Shown here: piece by piece, positions 1 through 5,210 of the stretch | Position numbering within the stretch: position 1 is the first letter of the stretch | Layout of the letters: the number at the start of each line of letters is the position of its first letter | Assembly: GCA_001824635.1 (NCBI GenBank) | Contig: MHYB01000025.1 | Coordinates: 1 to 5,319, forward strand | Reading direction: 5' to 3' | Source: Planctomycetes bacterium GWF2_50_10 | Lineage (GTDB): Bacteria > Planctomycetota > Phycisphaerae > Sedimentisphaerales > GWF2-50-10 | DNA: 5,319 nucleotides | Translations under genes and position numbers: made by a program | The notes under the pieces: model-generated | Told to the model about the DNA's origin: nothing | The model's database searches: none | What the model saw: the letters and a program-made list of their open reading frames with translations, nothing else

Positions 1-1
1 T

Positions 2-481
2 ACAAGTACTTCAAATATAAGGCTTTATATTTCGCAGTTCGCGGAGGCGATGCTGGTTACGAAGCTCAAATTAAAGCAGGAAACGATAATTCCGTACCAA
101 AAATTGTCGGAACTGCGGGATGCGCGGGAGGATTTTGCGATGCTAAGCCCGGTTGAAGTAGGGCGGGCGCTGGGGGCGGAGATGGTTTTATATATCACGG
201 TGGATGAATTTCGACAGGCGAAGCTTGGATCAGAAAGCTTTTATGAATCAATACTTACGACGCGGAGCGGGCTTTATGACGTTGGGCGGGGAGAACTGGT
301 TTGGCCGGAGGATGGGAATTTGCGCAAGATAAAGGTCGGGCTGGATATGGAAAAGGGCGAGTTCGACAAAGGTGCGTCGCGGCTGGCCCAGGCGAGCGTA
401 AAATGTGTTGTACGCTACCTTTACAATGTAAAGAAGATCGATTCGAGGGTTCCGGAAGAAGTGAATTATAATTTGGAGTGA
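2..481 (+). CDS. Hypothetical protein, putative planctomycete lipoprotein-type (C-terminal part, 5' end outside window)
   Basis: The frame is open from base 2 to the TGA at 479-481, so this is the C-terminal ~159 residues of a longer protein. The ATG at 50 is internal: a GGAGG lies only two bases before it, too close to act as a ribosome binding site, and the frame continues upstream. Visible features are a segment reading LGAEMVLYITVDEFR, which looks like a buried beta strand, followed by a second strand around YDVGRGELVWPEDG. No membrane segment is visible in this part. From general familiarity, this pattern resembles a planctomycete family of hypothetical lipoproteins with a CsgG/TolB-N/LpoB-like fold, but that is recall without a search. 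The function is unknown. It converges on the minus-strand gene ending at 743, and no clear terminator follows it. Confidence 0.75.
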   Translation, partial: TSTSNIRLYISQFAEAMLVTKLKLKQETIIPYQKLSELRDAREDFAMLSPVEVGRALGAEMVLYITVDEFRQAKLGSESFYESILTTRSGLYDVGRGELVWPEDGNLRKIKVGLDMEKGEFDKGASRLAQASVKCVVRYLYNVKKIDSRVPEEVNYNLE

Positions 482-509
482 TTAGAGATTAGTGAGTAGA
501 GAGTAGAAT
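482..509. repeat. Seven-base tandem array, four imperfect units
   Basis: Directly after the stop codon of the first gene the sequence reads as four consecutive heptamers: ttagaga, ttagtga, gtagaga, gtagaat. The units differ from one another by one to three bases, so the array is degenerate, but the period of seven is clear. It is one of four heptamer arrays in this window. It has no evident secondary structure and is not a terminator. Confidence 0.55.
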
Positions 510-543
510 AAGATGTACTTATATTAAAAGTGCTTCTGAGGGT

Positions 544-642
544 GGGGCGCGGGGATAGTGAAGGGGGGATCTGGGGGTAGTGACGGGGGATTAAAGGGAG
601 GTTGAAGGTGGTCAGAGGAGTTGTGCGGGGGGTAAGTGGGGG
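544..642 (+). other. G-rich tract with quadruplex potential
   Basis: Non-coding stretch with long G runs on the plus strand: 544-547, 551-554, 563-568, 573-577 and 585-589, then 627-632 and 638-642. The loops between the first five runs are 3, 8, 4 and 7 bases, so four runs could fold into a G-quadruplex with loops slightly longer than the usual limit of seven. Two related segments (atagtgaagggggg and gtagtgacggggg) suggest a local duplication. It lies between two convergent genes, where it might slow transcription; that role is inference. Confidence 0.35.
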
Positions 643-644
643 CA

Positions 645-686
645 TGCCACAGATGGCACTGATTTGAACATGATTTCACAGATTTG
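645..686. repeat. Degenerate direct repeat around a CACAGAT core
   Basis: The core cacagat occurs at 647-653 and 677-683, with two related tgattt segments between them, giving a rough period of 10-12 bases. Similar ATCTGTG-type phrases are familiar to me from intergenic repeats in environmental bacterial genomes, but I cannot confirm that here. It lies in the gap between the two convergent genes and has no gene-like frame. Confidence 0.3.
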
Positions 687-695
687 GAAAATATT

Positions 696-716
696 GCGAG
701 TTACGGGTTGCGGGTT
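696..716. repeat. Seven-base tandem array, three units
   Basis: Three adjacent heptamers: gcgagtt, acgggtt, gcgggtt. They are followed by a short T run and then A residues. The array lies 26 bases beyond the stop codon of the minus-strand gene ending at 743. It has the same period as the arrays at 482, 2125 and 5145 but a different sequence. Confidence 0.5.
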
Positions 717-742
717 TTTAAAAATATGCCAACTTTGCCATC

Positions 743-1822
743 CTATGCCACTTGTTGATCTTTCTCTTCAAAAGAGCTTGTGCCCTCTTTGCTGCCCTGT
801 GCTTTCCTATTGCTTAGAAAATCTTTTGCTACTTTCTCAAGGTATTTCTGCAACTCAGTATCTTCTAATGCACCCGAAACACTTTCTGGTTTTGATAACT
901 CAGGGCCATGGTCATCTATGCATGAGCCGACGAGCAATTTTGGCTCCGGCTTCATTAACTGGCGCGGATTGAATATTGTGAATTTCTGAATTTCAGGTAT
1001 AGTAAGACCAGCGTTTGCAAATTTTGTGATCGAGGAGACGACCTGCCGTTTCAGAATCTCAGCCTTTTCAGGTTCCAGTTTGCCATCGCCGTTCATTGCT
1101 TCAATTTTTTCTAAAATAGGAAGGGAATTAGCAATTAACTGCAGATGTTTTTCGGTCTTGTTCTCATGGTAGAACACCAGTTTATTCCAAAAGCTCAGAA
1201 TGATCTCTTTGACACATTCAACAACCTTGGCCAAACCTAGGAAATCAAACGTTTTATCACTGCCAGAATCGCAAGCGGTAACGCAAAAGTCTCCAGCGGG
1301 TTCATGCAAAATATCTGAAGCTGCCTCATAGAGACCTTGAATGGCTTCAAACATCATGATTAGCCTTTGAGGAGACGATTGTTTTTGTTCTTCGATTACA
1401 GTCACTGTAAGCTTCTGGACATGACTTCGGGTTTTCGTCTTACCTGGTTCCTTTAAAGCAGCTTCATCGGAGGATCGAGAAAGTAATCCAAGAAGTTGGG
1501 GAAGATGCTCTTCTGTAAATTGAAGATTCCATAATGTTACATGAAAAAGATCTGATCCGTGGCGTGGATCTTCATTCGTAATTATTGCTGCCCAGAAGCC
1601 AACGTCAAGAACAGCCTCAATTTGTAAAATTTTCATAATTTGGCGCTCTGCAGAACCAAAGTCCCTTGCATGCTTTATGAAGCAAGTGTATGCAGCAAGC
1701 GTAGCAATACCATCTGACTTTTTATCTGATCTGAAAGCAGACCGTAGCGCATTTGATACTTGACTGTCTTTGAGTGCGTTAACTAAATTTTGCACGGCAG
1801 ATTCTATGTCTCTTCTCAGCAT
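743..1822 (-). CDS. Hypothetical protein of 359 residues, unrecognised family
   Basis: Complete gene. The ATG at 1822 is preceded by GGAG with a six-base spacer, and a good promoter lies about 60 bases upstream. I do not recognise the family. The protein is soluble and mainly helical in character, with no signal peptide or membrane segment. Residues ~1-70 look like amphipathic helices. Residues ~115-150 are a charged linker rich in K, S and E. The segment at ~175-225, containing DFCVTACDSGSDK and then DFLGLAKVVECVKEIILSF, looks like the conserved core. Residues ~300-359 are polar and probably disordered. There is no Walker motif, nuclease motif, metal-binding cluster or helix-turn-helix that I can see. 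Its base composition is visibly more AT-rich than arfB or the first gene, which could mean horizontal acquisition. It stands alone, convergent with the first gene. Possible roles such as island cargo or defence are pure speculation. Confidence 0.85.
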   Translation of the reverse strand: MLRRDIESAVQNLVNALKDSQVSNALRSAFRSDKKSDGIATLAAYTCFIKHARDFGSAERQIMKILQIEAVLDVGFWAAIITNEDPRHGSDLFHVTLWNLQFTEEHLPQLLGLLSRSSDEAALKEPGKTKTRSHVQKLTVTVIEEQKQSSPQRLIMMFEAIQGLYEAASDILHEPAGDFCVTACDSGSDKTFDFLGLAKVVECVKEIILSFWNKLVFYHENKTEKHLQLIANSLPILEKIEAMNGDGKLEPEKAEILKRQVVSSITKFANAGLTIPEIQKFTIFNPRQLMKPEPKLLVGSCIDDHGPELSKPESVSGALEDTELQKYLEKVAKDFLSNRKAQGSKEGTSSFEEKDQQVA

Positions 1823-1883
1823 TGATTTCTCCGCAAAGAAATTGGATTAAAAAAGAAAAAATCCGAATATATCTGTTTATAAG

Positions 1884-1912
1884 AGTATAGCTTAAAAGGT
1901 AATTGAGGACAA
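1884..1912 (-). promoter_or_regulatory. Sigma70-type promoter of the 359-residue protein gene
   Basis: On the minus strand, TTGTCC (1907-1912, four of six matches to TTGACA) is followed by a 17-base spacer and TATACT (1884-1889, five of six matches to TATAAT). Transcription would begin near 1877, giving a leader of about 55 bases ending in the GGAG ribosome binding site at 1829-1832. Spacing, orientation and position all fit. No operator-like palindrome is evident around it. Confidence 0.65.
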
Positions 1913-2009
1913 GGAAATTACTTTGAATTGATTAGCGACTTTATTTCACAGCCAAATGTCAGCCTATAAAGAGCAGGAATTGTTGTTTGGTAGTGGATTC
2001 CTTTCGCCC

Positions 2010-2066
2010 CTGAAGGGGCTTTTAGAATACATAGCATAATATGGAATCGCTGCGCGATGCTGTTTA
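2010..2066. repeat. Dispersed ~57 bp repeat, copy 1
   Basis: This copy matches 2956-3011 over its full length with five mismatches and one single-base gap by my alignment. Shared landmarks are ctgaagg, gaataca, aatatggaatcg and cgatgctgttta. At its left edge GCCCC-TGAA-GGGGC (2006-2019) forms a perfect five-pair hairpin followed by TTTT, which looks terminator-like on the plus strand; copy 2 does not preserve this hairpin. A stop codon on either side and the match to a second non-coding copy argue that this is an intergenic repeat and not coding DNA. Confidence 0.7.
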
Positions 2067-2075
2067 TTACTGGAG

Positions 2076-2091
2076 CCCCGCCTTCGCGGGG
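2076..2091. repeat. GC hairpin next to repeat copy 1
   Basis: CCCCGC-CTTC-GCGGGG is a perfect six-pair stem with a four-base loop. The surrounding phrase (gccttcgcggggatgaca) resembles the widespread intergenic palindromes found in many bacterial genomes, often of the REP type. No U-rich tract follows on either strand, so a terminator role is doubtful. It lies 65 bases beyond the stop of the minus-strand gene at 2157. Confidence 0.55.
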
Positions 2092-2124
2092 ATGACAAGT
2101 CGTATTTGAGTGCTATGTATATCT

Positions 2125-2152
2125 AAATTGAGAAGTGAGGAGGCAGGAGGCA
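2125..2152. repeat. Seven-base tandem array, four imperfect units
   Basis: Reads as aaattga, gaagtga, ggaggca, ggaggca. The last two units are identical and the first is only loosely related. The array ends five bases before the stop codon (2157-2159) of the minus-strand membrane protein gene, so it occupies the immediate 3' flank of that gene, just as the array at 482 directly follows the first gene. Confidence 0.5.
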
Positions 2153-2156
2153 AAAT

Positions 2157-2480
2157 CTACCCTCCTAAGGGTTCCGCTTTAAAAAGTTTTTCGATCTCAT
2201 CATCAGATGGATAGGTGATCAGTAGGGTTTCTTTTAGGATGTAGTCGGTGTTGGGGTCAGGCTTGTTGTATTTTTCGATCTTTCGGGGCAAGTGGGTTTG
2301 CGGGTCAATAAAGTAACGCCATCTGTGATCTATTTGGCCATTGCTGTCGTTGGTTTGCCAGGTGAGGTCGTAAATGGTGAGGCGATTATGTTTATATCTG
2401 TACTTACAAAAAATTCCGGCAGCGAGCATTAGAATCACAACACACCAAAGAAACTTATTTAACCTCTCAATGCTGTACAT
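2157..2480 (-). CDS. Small one-pass membrane protein, possible remnant of an anti-sigma/LolA-like protein
   Basis: I place the start at the ATG at 2478-2480, giving 107 residues, because GGAAGG lies six bases upstream. The frame stays open to an ATG at 2609, but that extension crosses a long hairpin and has no ribosome binding site. One membrane helix spans residues ~10-26, so the rest is probably outside the cytoplasm. Residues ~33-100 contain a YDLTWQ segment, then WRYFIDPQTHLPRKIE, then LLITYPSDDEIEKLF. From memory this resembles the C-terminal part of planctomycete proteins linked to ECF sigma factors or LolA-like lipoprotein carriers, in which a DP-x-T-x-LP-x-(K/R) turn is typical. Those proteins normally have a long region between membrane helix and this part, which is absent here. 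It may be an internally deleted relic or a genuine small protein. No sigma factor gene is adjacent. Confidence 0.6.
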   Translation of the reverse strand: MYSIERLNKFLWCVVILMLAAGIFCKYRYKHNRLTIYDLTWQTNDSNGQIDHRWRYFIDPQTHLPRKIEKYNKPDPNTDYILKETLLITYPSDDEIEKLFKAEPLGG

Positions 2481-2530
2481 AGATTGCCTTCCATTCAAGG
2501 TTTCCGATCTATATACGGCAGCGCAAAAAT

Positions 2531-2599
2531 AGAGCACCGCCGCAATGCGTCCGAACCAGGCCCGGAAGAGCCTTTGGAAACGCAAGCAAACGGTGCTCT
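2531..2599. other. Long imperfect hairpin in the leader of the small membrane protein gene
   Basis: Nested inverted repeats: agagcaccg (2531-2539) pairs perfectly with cggtgctct (2591-2599). Inside a six-by-six internal loop, tgcgt (2546-2550) pairs with acgca (2580-2584). Inside that, ccaggc (2556-2561) pairs with gcc and gg (2570-2577) across a three-base bulge region. The 69-base structure lies 50 bases upstream of the membrane protein start at 2480 and could be a structured leader RNA, a small miniature element or a REP-like unit. It lacks the GTTRRRY core sites expected of an integron attC site. Confidence 0.4.
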
Positions 2600-2628
2600 C
2601 TGCAGACATACATTACGTTAACTCCCGC

Positions 2629-2721
2629 TTATTGTGCAGAACCCGCGATAACCAACGCACAAAAACAAAGAGTAACGAAGCACATATACAAGAGAACACC
2701 GAGCCTTTCATCGCTTTCCAT
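2629..2721 (-). CDS. Possible 30-residue membrane peptide
   Basis: A short frame, ATG at 2719-2721 to TAA at 2629-2631, encodes a peptide with a charged start (MESDER) followed by an almost continuous hydrophobic stretch, residues ~7-28, long enough for one membrane helix. GGAAG lies about five bases upstream of the ATG. It sits before the small membrane protein gene on the same strand. Frames of this length arise often by chance, and no homologue is known to me, so the call is weak; it could also be part of a decayed longer gene. Confidence 0.2.
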   Translation of the reverse strand: MESDERLGVLLYMCFVTLCFCALVIAGSAQ

Positions 2722-2777
2722 GCAAACTTCCGGTTTGGTTCGAAGCGTCTGAAATCTCAGTGATTTCTTTTATTTAG

Positions 2778-2799
2778 TTGGCCGATTTCTCCCGGCCAA
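2778..2799 (+). terminator. Terminator-like hairpin
   Basis: TTGGCCG (2778-2784) pairs perfectly with CGGCCAA (2793-2799) around an eight-base loop, followed on the plus strand by TTTAG. Only the plus orientation has T residues after the stem; on the minus strand an A-rich stretch follows. No convincing plus-strand gene ends here, only a weak 72-codon frame that stops at 2763. It may be an orphan terminator or simply another intergenic palindrome. Confidence 0.4.
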
Positions 2800-2883
2800 T
2801 TTAGATAATAAATGGTTTTAATTATGTTTCAAGATAATTTTTTTCTGTTGGGTTGAATTCTTATTCCGTGCTGAAAAAAGCTC

Positions 2884-2915
2884 AAAAGTGCGAAAAGTGT
2901 AAAAAGTGCGAAAGT
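2884..2915. repeat. Nine-base tandem array
   Basis: Units aaaagtgcg (2884-2892), aaaagtgta (2893-2901), aaaagtgcg (2902-2910) and a partial aaagt (2911-2915). Two full units are identical and the third differs by two bases. Nine is a multiple of three, unlike the seven-base arrays elsewhere, but the tract is not in a credible coding frame. It directly precedes the 11-pair hairpin at 2921. Confidence 0.6.
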
Positions 2916-2920
2916 ATTCC

Positions 2921-2947
2921 GGTGGGCAAAAAAGAATTTTGCCCACC
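2921..2947. repeat. Perfect 11-pair palindrome
   Basis: GGTGGGCAAAA (2921-2931) pairs with TTTTGCCCACC (2937-2947) around a five-base loop, with no mismatch. It is the strongest perfect stem in the window. There is no clear U tract beyond the stem on either strand, so I do not call it an intrinsic terminator. It lies between the nine-base array and copy 2 of the dispersed repeat, so this gap is a cluster of repeats. Confidence 0.6.
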
Positions 2948-2955
2948 CGACGAAA

Positions 2956-3011
2956 CTGAAGGAGCTTTTGAATACAAAGCTTAATATGGAATCGTTGTGC
3001 GATGCTGTTTA
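2956..3011. repeat. Dispersed ~57 bp repeat, copy 2
   Basis: Second copy of the element at 2010-2066, in the same orientation. The final 30 bases differ from copy 1 at only two positions (gttgtgc against gctgcgc). As in copy 1, a hairpin-forming stretch follows: gagg (3014-3017) can pair with cctc (3031-3034), with a short inner stem. The sequence of that following hairpin differs from copy 1. The pair brackets the small membrane protein gene. Confidence 0.7.
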
Positions 3012-3055
3012 GAGAGGTCCTTCGGCGGAGCCTCATAGATGACGAAAGGGGGAAA

Positions 3056-3080
3056 CACGGCCTAGCTGCGCTAGACCGTG
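3056..3080 (-). terminator. Strong hairpin just after the histidine kinase stop codon
   Basis: CACGG (3056-3060) pairs with CCGTG (3076-3080) and CTAGC (3062-3066) with GCTAG (3070-3074), separated by one C-A mismatch and closed by a three-base loop. It begins four bases after the TAA of the kinase gene on the minus strand. The following minus-strand sequence is GTTTCCCCCTTTC, so the T tract is interrupted and intrinsic termination would be weak. Placement supports a 3'-end role; it could also protect the transcript. Confidence 0.5.
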
Positions 3081-3084
3081 CCAC

Positions 3085-4587
3085 TTATTGGGTGGATGGA
3101 AGCAATATGTAGAATGTACTGCCTTTGCCTTTTTCGGAGTTTAGCCAGATCTTTCCGTTGTTGCGGTCGACCATTCGTTTTACAGTATTGAGGCCCATGC
3201 CTAGTCCGCCGGCGGCTTTTTCGTGGAGCTGCTGGTAGATGTCGAATATTTTTTTTTGGTCTTGAGGCGCGATGCCGATGCCGTTATCTGCAACCCAGTA
3301 GAGCGAGTTTTGACCTTGAATTCTGCCGCTAACAGAAATTTTGCCTGGGCGATCTGGATCGAGATACTTGACGGCGTTATCGAGCAGATTTGTGAAAATC
3401 TGTGTTATTTGTGTTTTGTCGCCATAGCAGGGGGGCAAGTTATAATCTTTGTCATATGACACATTAGATTGTTTGAGCTTGAATTCGATGCTGGAGAAGA
3501 CATTGCGCATGATCTCGTTCATGTCCAGTTGTTCGGGTTTTATCGCGGCAAGGCCGGCGCGGGTTACCTGAACGAGTGAATCAACCAGATTGTTCATTGA
3601 CTGGGCACTGGAATCTATGAATTTTACCGACTCTGGAATGCTTTCCTCAAAAACGGGGGCAAGTCTGCTTAAGGCTTTTTCGCATGAGGTCTCATTTTTA
3701 AGAGTCGATACAGCCAGCACGCAATCCCTTTTGATCTCACTGGCGAAACCTTTTACATTTACGAGCGGGGAGCGGAGGTCGTGCGAAACGATTCCGATGA
3801 CGGATTCGAGTTCCTTGTTTTTTTCTTCAAGTTTATTTTTGAAAGCGAGGAGTTCTTCCTGTGCTTTTTTGCGTTTGGTGATATCGATCACGATGGAAAT
3901 GGAATATATCGGCACGCCTGCTTCGTTGCGCTGCAAGGTGCGGTATAGTTCTACCCAGATGAGGCTGCCGTCTTTACGCATGTATCGTTTTTCGAGAAAG
4001 TAGCTGCCTGCTTTGCCGGCGATCAAGTCCTTGAATCGCTGTCGGTCGGCTTGCATATCATCGGGATGCGTGAGTATGGTGAATTCGGTGCCGATCATTG
4101 CGTCGCGGGTGTAGCCGACCATTTCGCAGAATTTCTGGTTGACTTCGAGCCAATTGCCATTGAGGTCCAAATGTGTTATGCCGACGGCGGCGTTTTCGAA
4201 TGTGCCGCGAAAGCGTTGTTCACTTTTGGCAAGAGCTTCTATTCTCTGCTGGTTCTGGGTCACGGAATCATGGAGTCTCTGGGTGAGCGAACCAGCGAGG
4301 AAACCTGTCAGGATAACTATGAGGGTGCCTGAAAATGCCGTAAAATTCAGTTCTGTAGAGAAAAGGTATGTTGTGAGTATTCCGCCAATAACGGCGTGGA
4401 GTATGGCTGGGCCGCGACCGGCTAGTATGGCTACGACGACGATCAAAGGGAAAACGGTGACATACTGGTAGCCGGGGCCAAGGAGCGGCATGAGGGCATA
4501 TCGCAACAGTATAGATGCAGCAACCATTGCCAGCGCAAAGGCATATCGCAGCGATGGATTAGTCTTATGCAACTGCGGCATCTGCAT
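3085..4587 (-). CDS. Membrane sensor histidine kinase (DUF4118-like, PAS, HisKA, HATPase)
   Basis: A 500-residue inner-membrane kinase that would autophosphorylate a histidine in response to a signal and pass the phosphate to a response regulator. Domains in order: four membrane helices at ~13-101, resembling the KdpD-type DUF4118 sensor region; a short coiled linker; a PAS/PAC domain at ~121-240 (VGITHLDLNGNWLEVN, then RKDGSLIWVE); a coiled coil at ~240-262; a HisKA domain with the H-box SHDLRSPL and phospho-acceptor H269; and an ATPase domain at ~388-498 with N-box N400 and N404, the DNGIG motif at 434-438, F448 and a G2 box GGLGMGL at 460-466. All catalytic motifs are intact. The helical region after the H-box (~285-335) looks longer than in classical HisKA domains. 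The ATG at 4587 has a weak GGGGG six bases upstream. No response regulator is adjacent, so it is an orphan kinase and its signal is unknown. Confidence 0.95.
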   Translation of the reverse strand: MQMPQLHKTNPSLRYAFALAMVAASILLRYALMPLLGPGYQYVTVFPLIVVVAILAGRGPAILHAVIGGILTTYLFSTELNFTAFSGTLIVILTGFLAGSLTQRLHDSVTQNQQRIEALAKSEQRFRGTFENAAVGITHLDLNGNWLEVNQKFCEMVGYTRDAMIGTEFTILTHPDDMQADRQRFKDLIAGKAGSYFLEKRYMRKDGSLIWVELYRTLQRNEAGVPIYSISIVIDITKRKKAQEELLAFKNKLEEKNKELESVIGIVSHDLRSPLVNVKGFASEIKRDCVLAVSTLKNETSCEKALSRLAPVFEESIPESVKFIDSSAQSMNNLVDSLVQVTRAGLAAIKPEQLDMNEIMRNVFSSIEFKLKQSNVSYDKDYNLPPCYGDKTQITQIFTNLLDNAVKYLDPDRPGKISVSGRIQGQNSLYWVADNGIGIAPQDQKKIFDIYQQLHEKAAGGLGMGLNTVKRMVDRNNGKIWLNSEKGKGSTFYILLPSTQ

Positions 4588-4644
4588 TTTGAACCCCCGT
4601 TAGTAATGGAGGCAATTGCCGATTGGCTTTGCCATACCAAAGTC

Positions 4645-4673
4645 ATTATATTTTAAATCAAAGGGAAACTCAA
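4645..4673 (-). promoter_or_regulatory. Sigma70-type promoter of the histidine kinase gene
   Basis: On the minus strand, TTGAGT (4668-4673, four of six matches) is followed by exactly 17 bases and a perfect TATAAT (4645-4650). Transcription would begin near 4638, leaving a leader of about 50 bases. The leader contains the ten-base palindrome GGCAATTGCC (4611-4620), a possible operator or small structure, though a palindrome of that length can occur by chance. The promoter lies in the 144-base gap after arfB, so the kinase need not depend on read-through. Confidence 0.65.
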
Positions 4674-4731
4674 TGCATTAGCGGGATGGCGGGGTTGTAA
4701 CAACAAAGGTTTGCTACGAAAGTACGATCAG

Positions 4732-5151
4732 TTATTGGGGACTGGAGCGGCGGAGGGATTTTGTCTGGCTGTGTTTTTTCTTTGATTCGAGGCGGCGGGT
4801 TTTTGAGCCTAGAGTGGGTTTTGTTTTGCGGCGCTTCTTTTGGGGTGTGAGGGCGGTGCGGAGGAGTTCGAGGAGTCTGTCGATGGCTTGGAGTTTGTTT
4901 TCGTGCTGGGAGCGGGAGGACTGGGCGGTGATCTGGAGGAGGCCGGCGGAATCGATGCGAGAGGCGAGTTTTGAATAGATGAGCTGCTTGTCGGCGGGCG
5001 AGAGGTTTGCGGAAGCGGCGGGGTTGAAGGTGAGGGTAATGCGGGTGGAGGTCTTGTTGACGTGCTGGCCGCCGGGGCCGGAGGAGCGGGAGGCGGTGAA
5101 GGTTAGTTCGGCTTCGTCGAGATAGATGTTTGGTAGGATTTCGTAAGTCAT
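4732..5151 (-). CDS. arfB: Alternative ribosome-rescue factor ArfB (YaeJ-type peptidyl-tRNA hydrolase)
   Basis: A 139-residue protein that releases nascent chains from ribosomes stalled on truncated mRNA by hydrolysing peptidyl-tRNA. The catalytic loop SSGPGGQHVNKTST has the GGQ motif at residues 27-29, as in class I release factors. There is no codon-recognition domain. The C-terminal tail (~103-135) is rich in K and R, as expected for the ArfB tail that enters the empty mRNA channel. Length and GGQ position are nearly the same as in E. coli YaeJ (140 residues, GGQ at 26-28), which supports the ATG at 5149-5151. That ATG is the last unit of a seven-base tandem array, and no Shine-Dalgarno lies within the array. 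The upstream gene ends 76 bases away on the same strand, so co-transcription is likely. The coding strand is strikingly C-rich. Confidence 0.93.
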   Translation of the reverse strand: MTYEILPNIYLDEAELTFTASRSSGPGGQHVNKTSTRITLTFNPAASANLSPADKQLIYSKLASRIDSAGLLQITAQSSRSQHENKLQAIDRLLELLRTALTPQKKRRKTKPTLGSKTRRLESKKKHSQTKSLRRSSPQ

Positions 5152-5210
5152 AAGTCACAAGTCACAAGTCACAAGTCACAAGTCATAAGTCATAAGTCAT
5201 AAGTCATAAG
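5145..5210. repeat. Nine-copy seven-base tandem array overlapping the arfB start
   Basis: Nine full units of aagtcaY plus a partial aag. On the minus strand they read ATGACTT four times, GTGACTT four times, then ATGACTT once, the last being the arfB start codon (5149-5151). Each unit therefore presents ATG or GTG, and since seven is not a multiple of three the frame shifts with every unit. Starts in the three GTG units 3-5 bases further up run into an in-frame TGA within the array. It fills most of the 76-base gap between the upstream stop codon and arfB. There are no spacers, so it is not a CRISPR array. Confidence 0.95.

Noticed and set aside
664..989. Two plus-strand frames opposite the 3' half of the 359-residue gene
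   Set aside because: Antisense shadows: the minus-strand gene has a promoter, a ribosome binding site and protein-like composition over its whole length.
1956..2039. 27-codon plus-strand frame running into repeat copy 1
   Set aside because: No ribosome binding site, and about half of it is the dispersed repeat; copy 2 does not preserve the frame.
2531..2599. Integron attC site
   Set aside because: The hairpin lacks the GTTRRRY and RYYYAAC core sites, and there is no integrase gene in the window.
2481..2609. 43-residue N-terminal extension of the small membrane protein
   Set aside because: The ATG at 2609 lacks a ribosome binding site and the extension crosses the hairpin at 2531-2599, whereas the internal ATG at 2480 has GGAAGG at ideal spacing.
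2545..2763. 72-codon plus-strand open frame ending just before the hairpin at 2778
   Set aside because: No Shine-Dalgarno, starts inside the long imperfect hairpin, and the product is a basic peptide with no recognisable feature. The terminator-like hairpin 14 bases after its stop is the only point in its favour.
2818..3084. 88-codon minus-strand open frame after the histidine kinase
   Set aside because: It runs through the hairpins, the nine-base array and copy 2 of the dispersed repeat; the translation is low-complexity with no domain and no ribosome binding site.
3389..3418. Repeat-like gatttgtgaaaatctgtg phrase resembling the CACAGAT repeat at 645-686
   Set aside because: It encodes the conserved N-box region (QITQIFTNLL) of the kinase, so the resemblance is most simply coincidence.
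3223..4646. Several open frames overlapping the histidine kinase on both strands
   Set aside because: All lie within or across the kinase, whose motifs are intact from start to end; these are shadows.
4670..5158. Alternative 162-codon frame over arfB starting at a GTG in the array
   Set aside because: Product is a proline- and arginine-rich out-of-frame reading; the frame with the GGQ motif is clearly the real one.
5145..5210. CRISPR-like appearance of the regular repeat array
   Set aside because: Units are seven bases with no spacers, and no cas genes are present.
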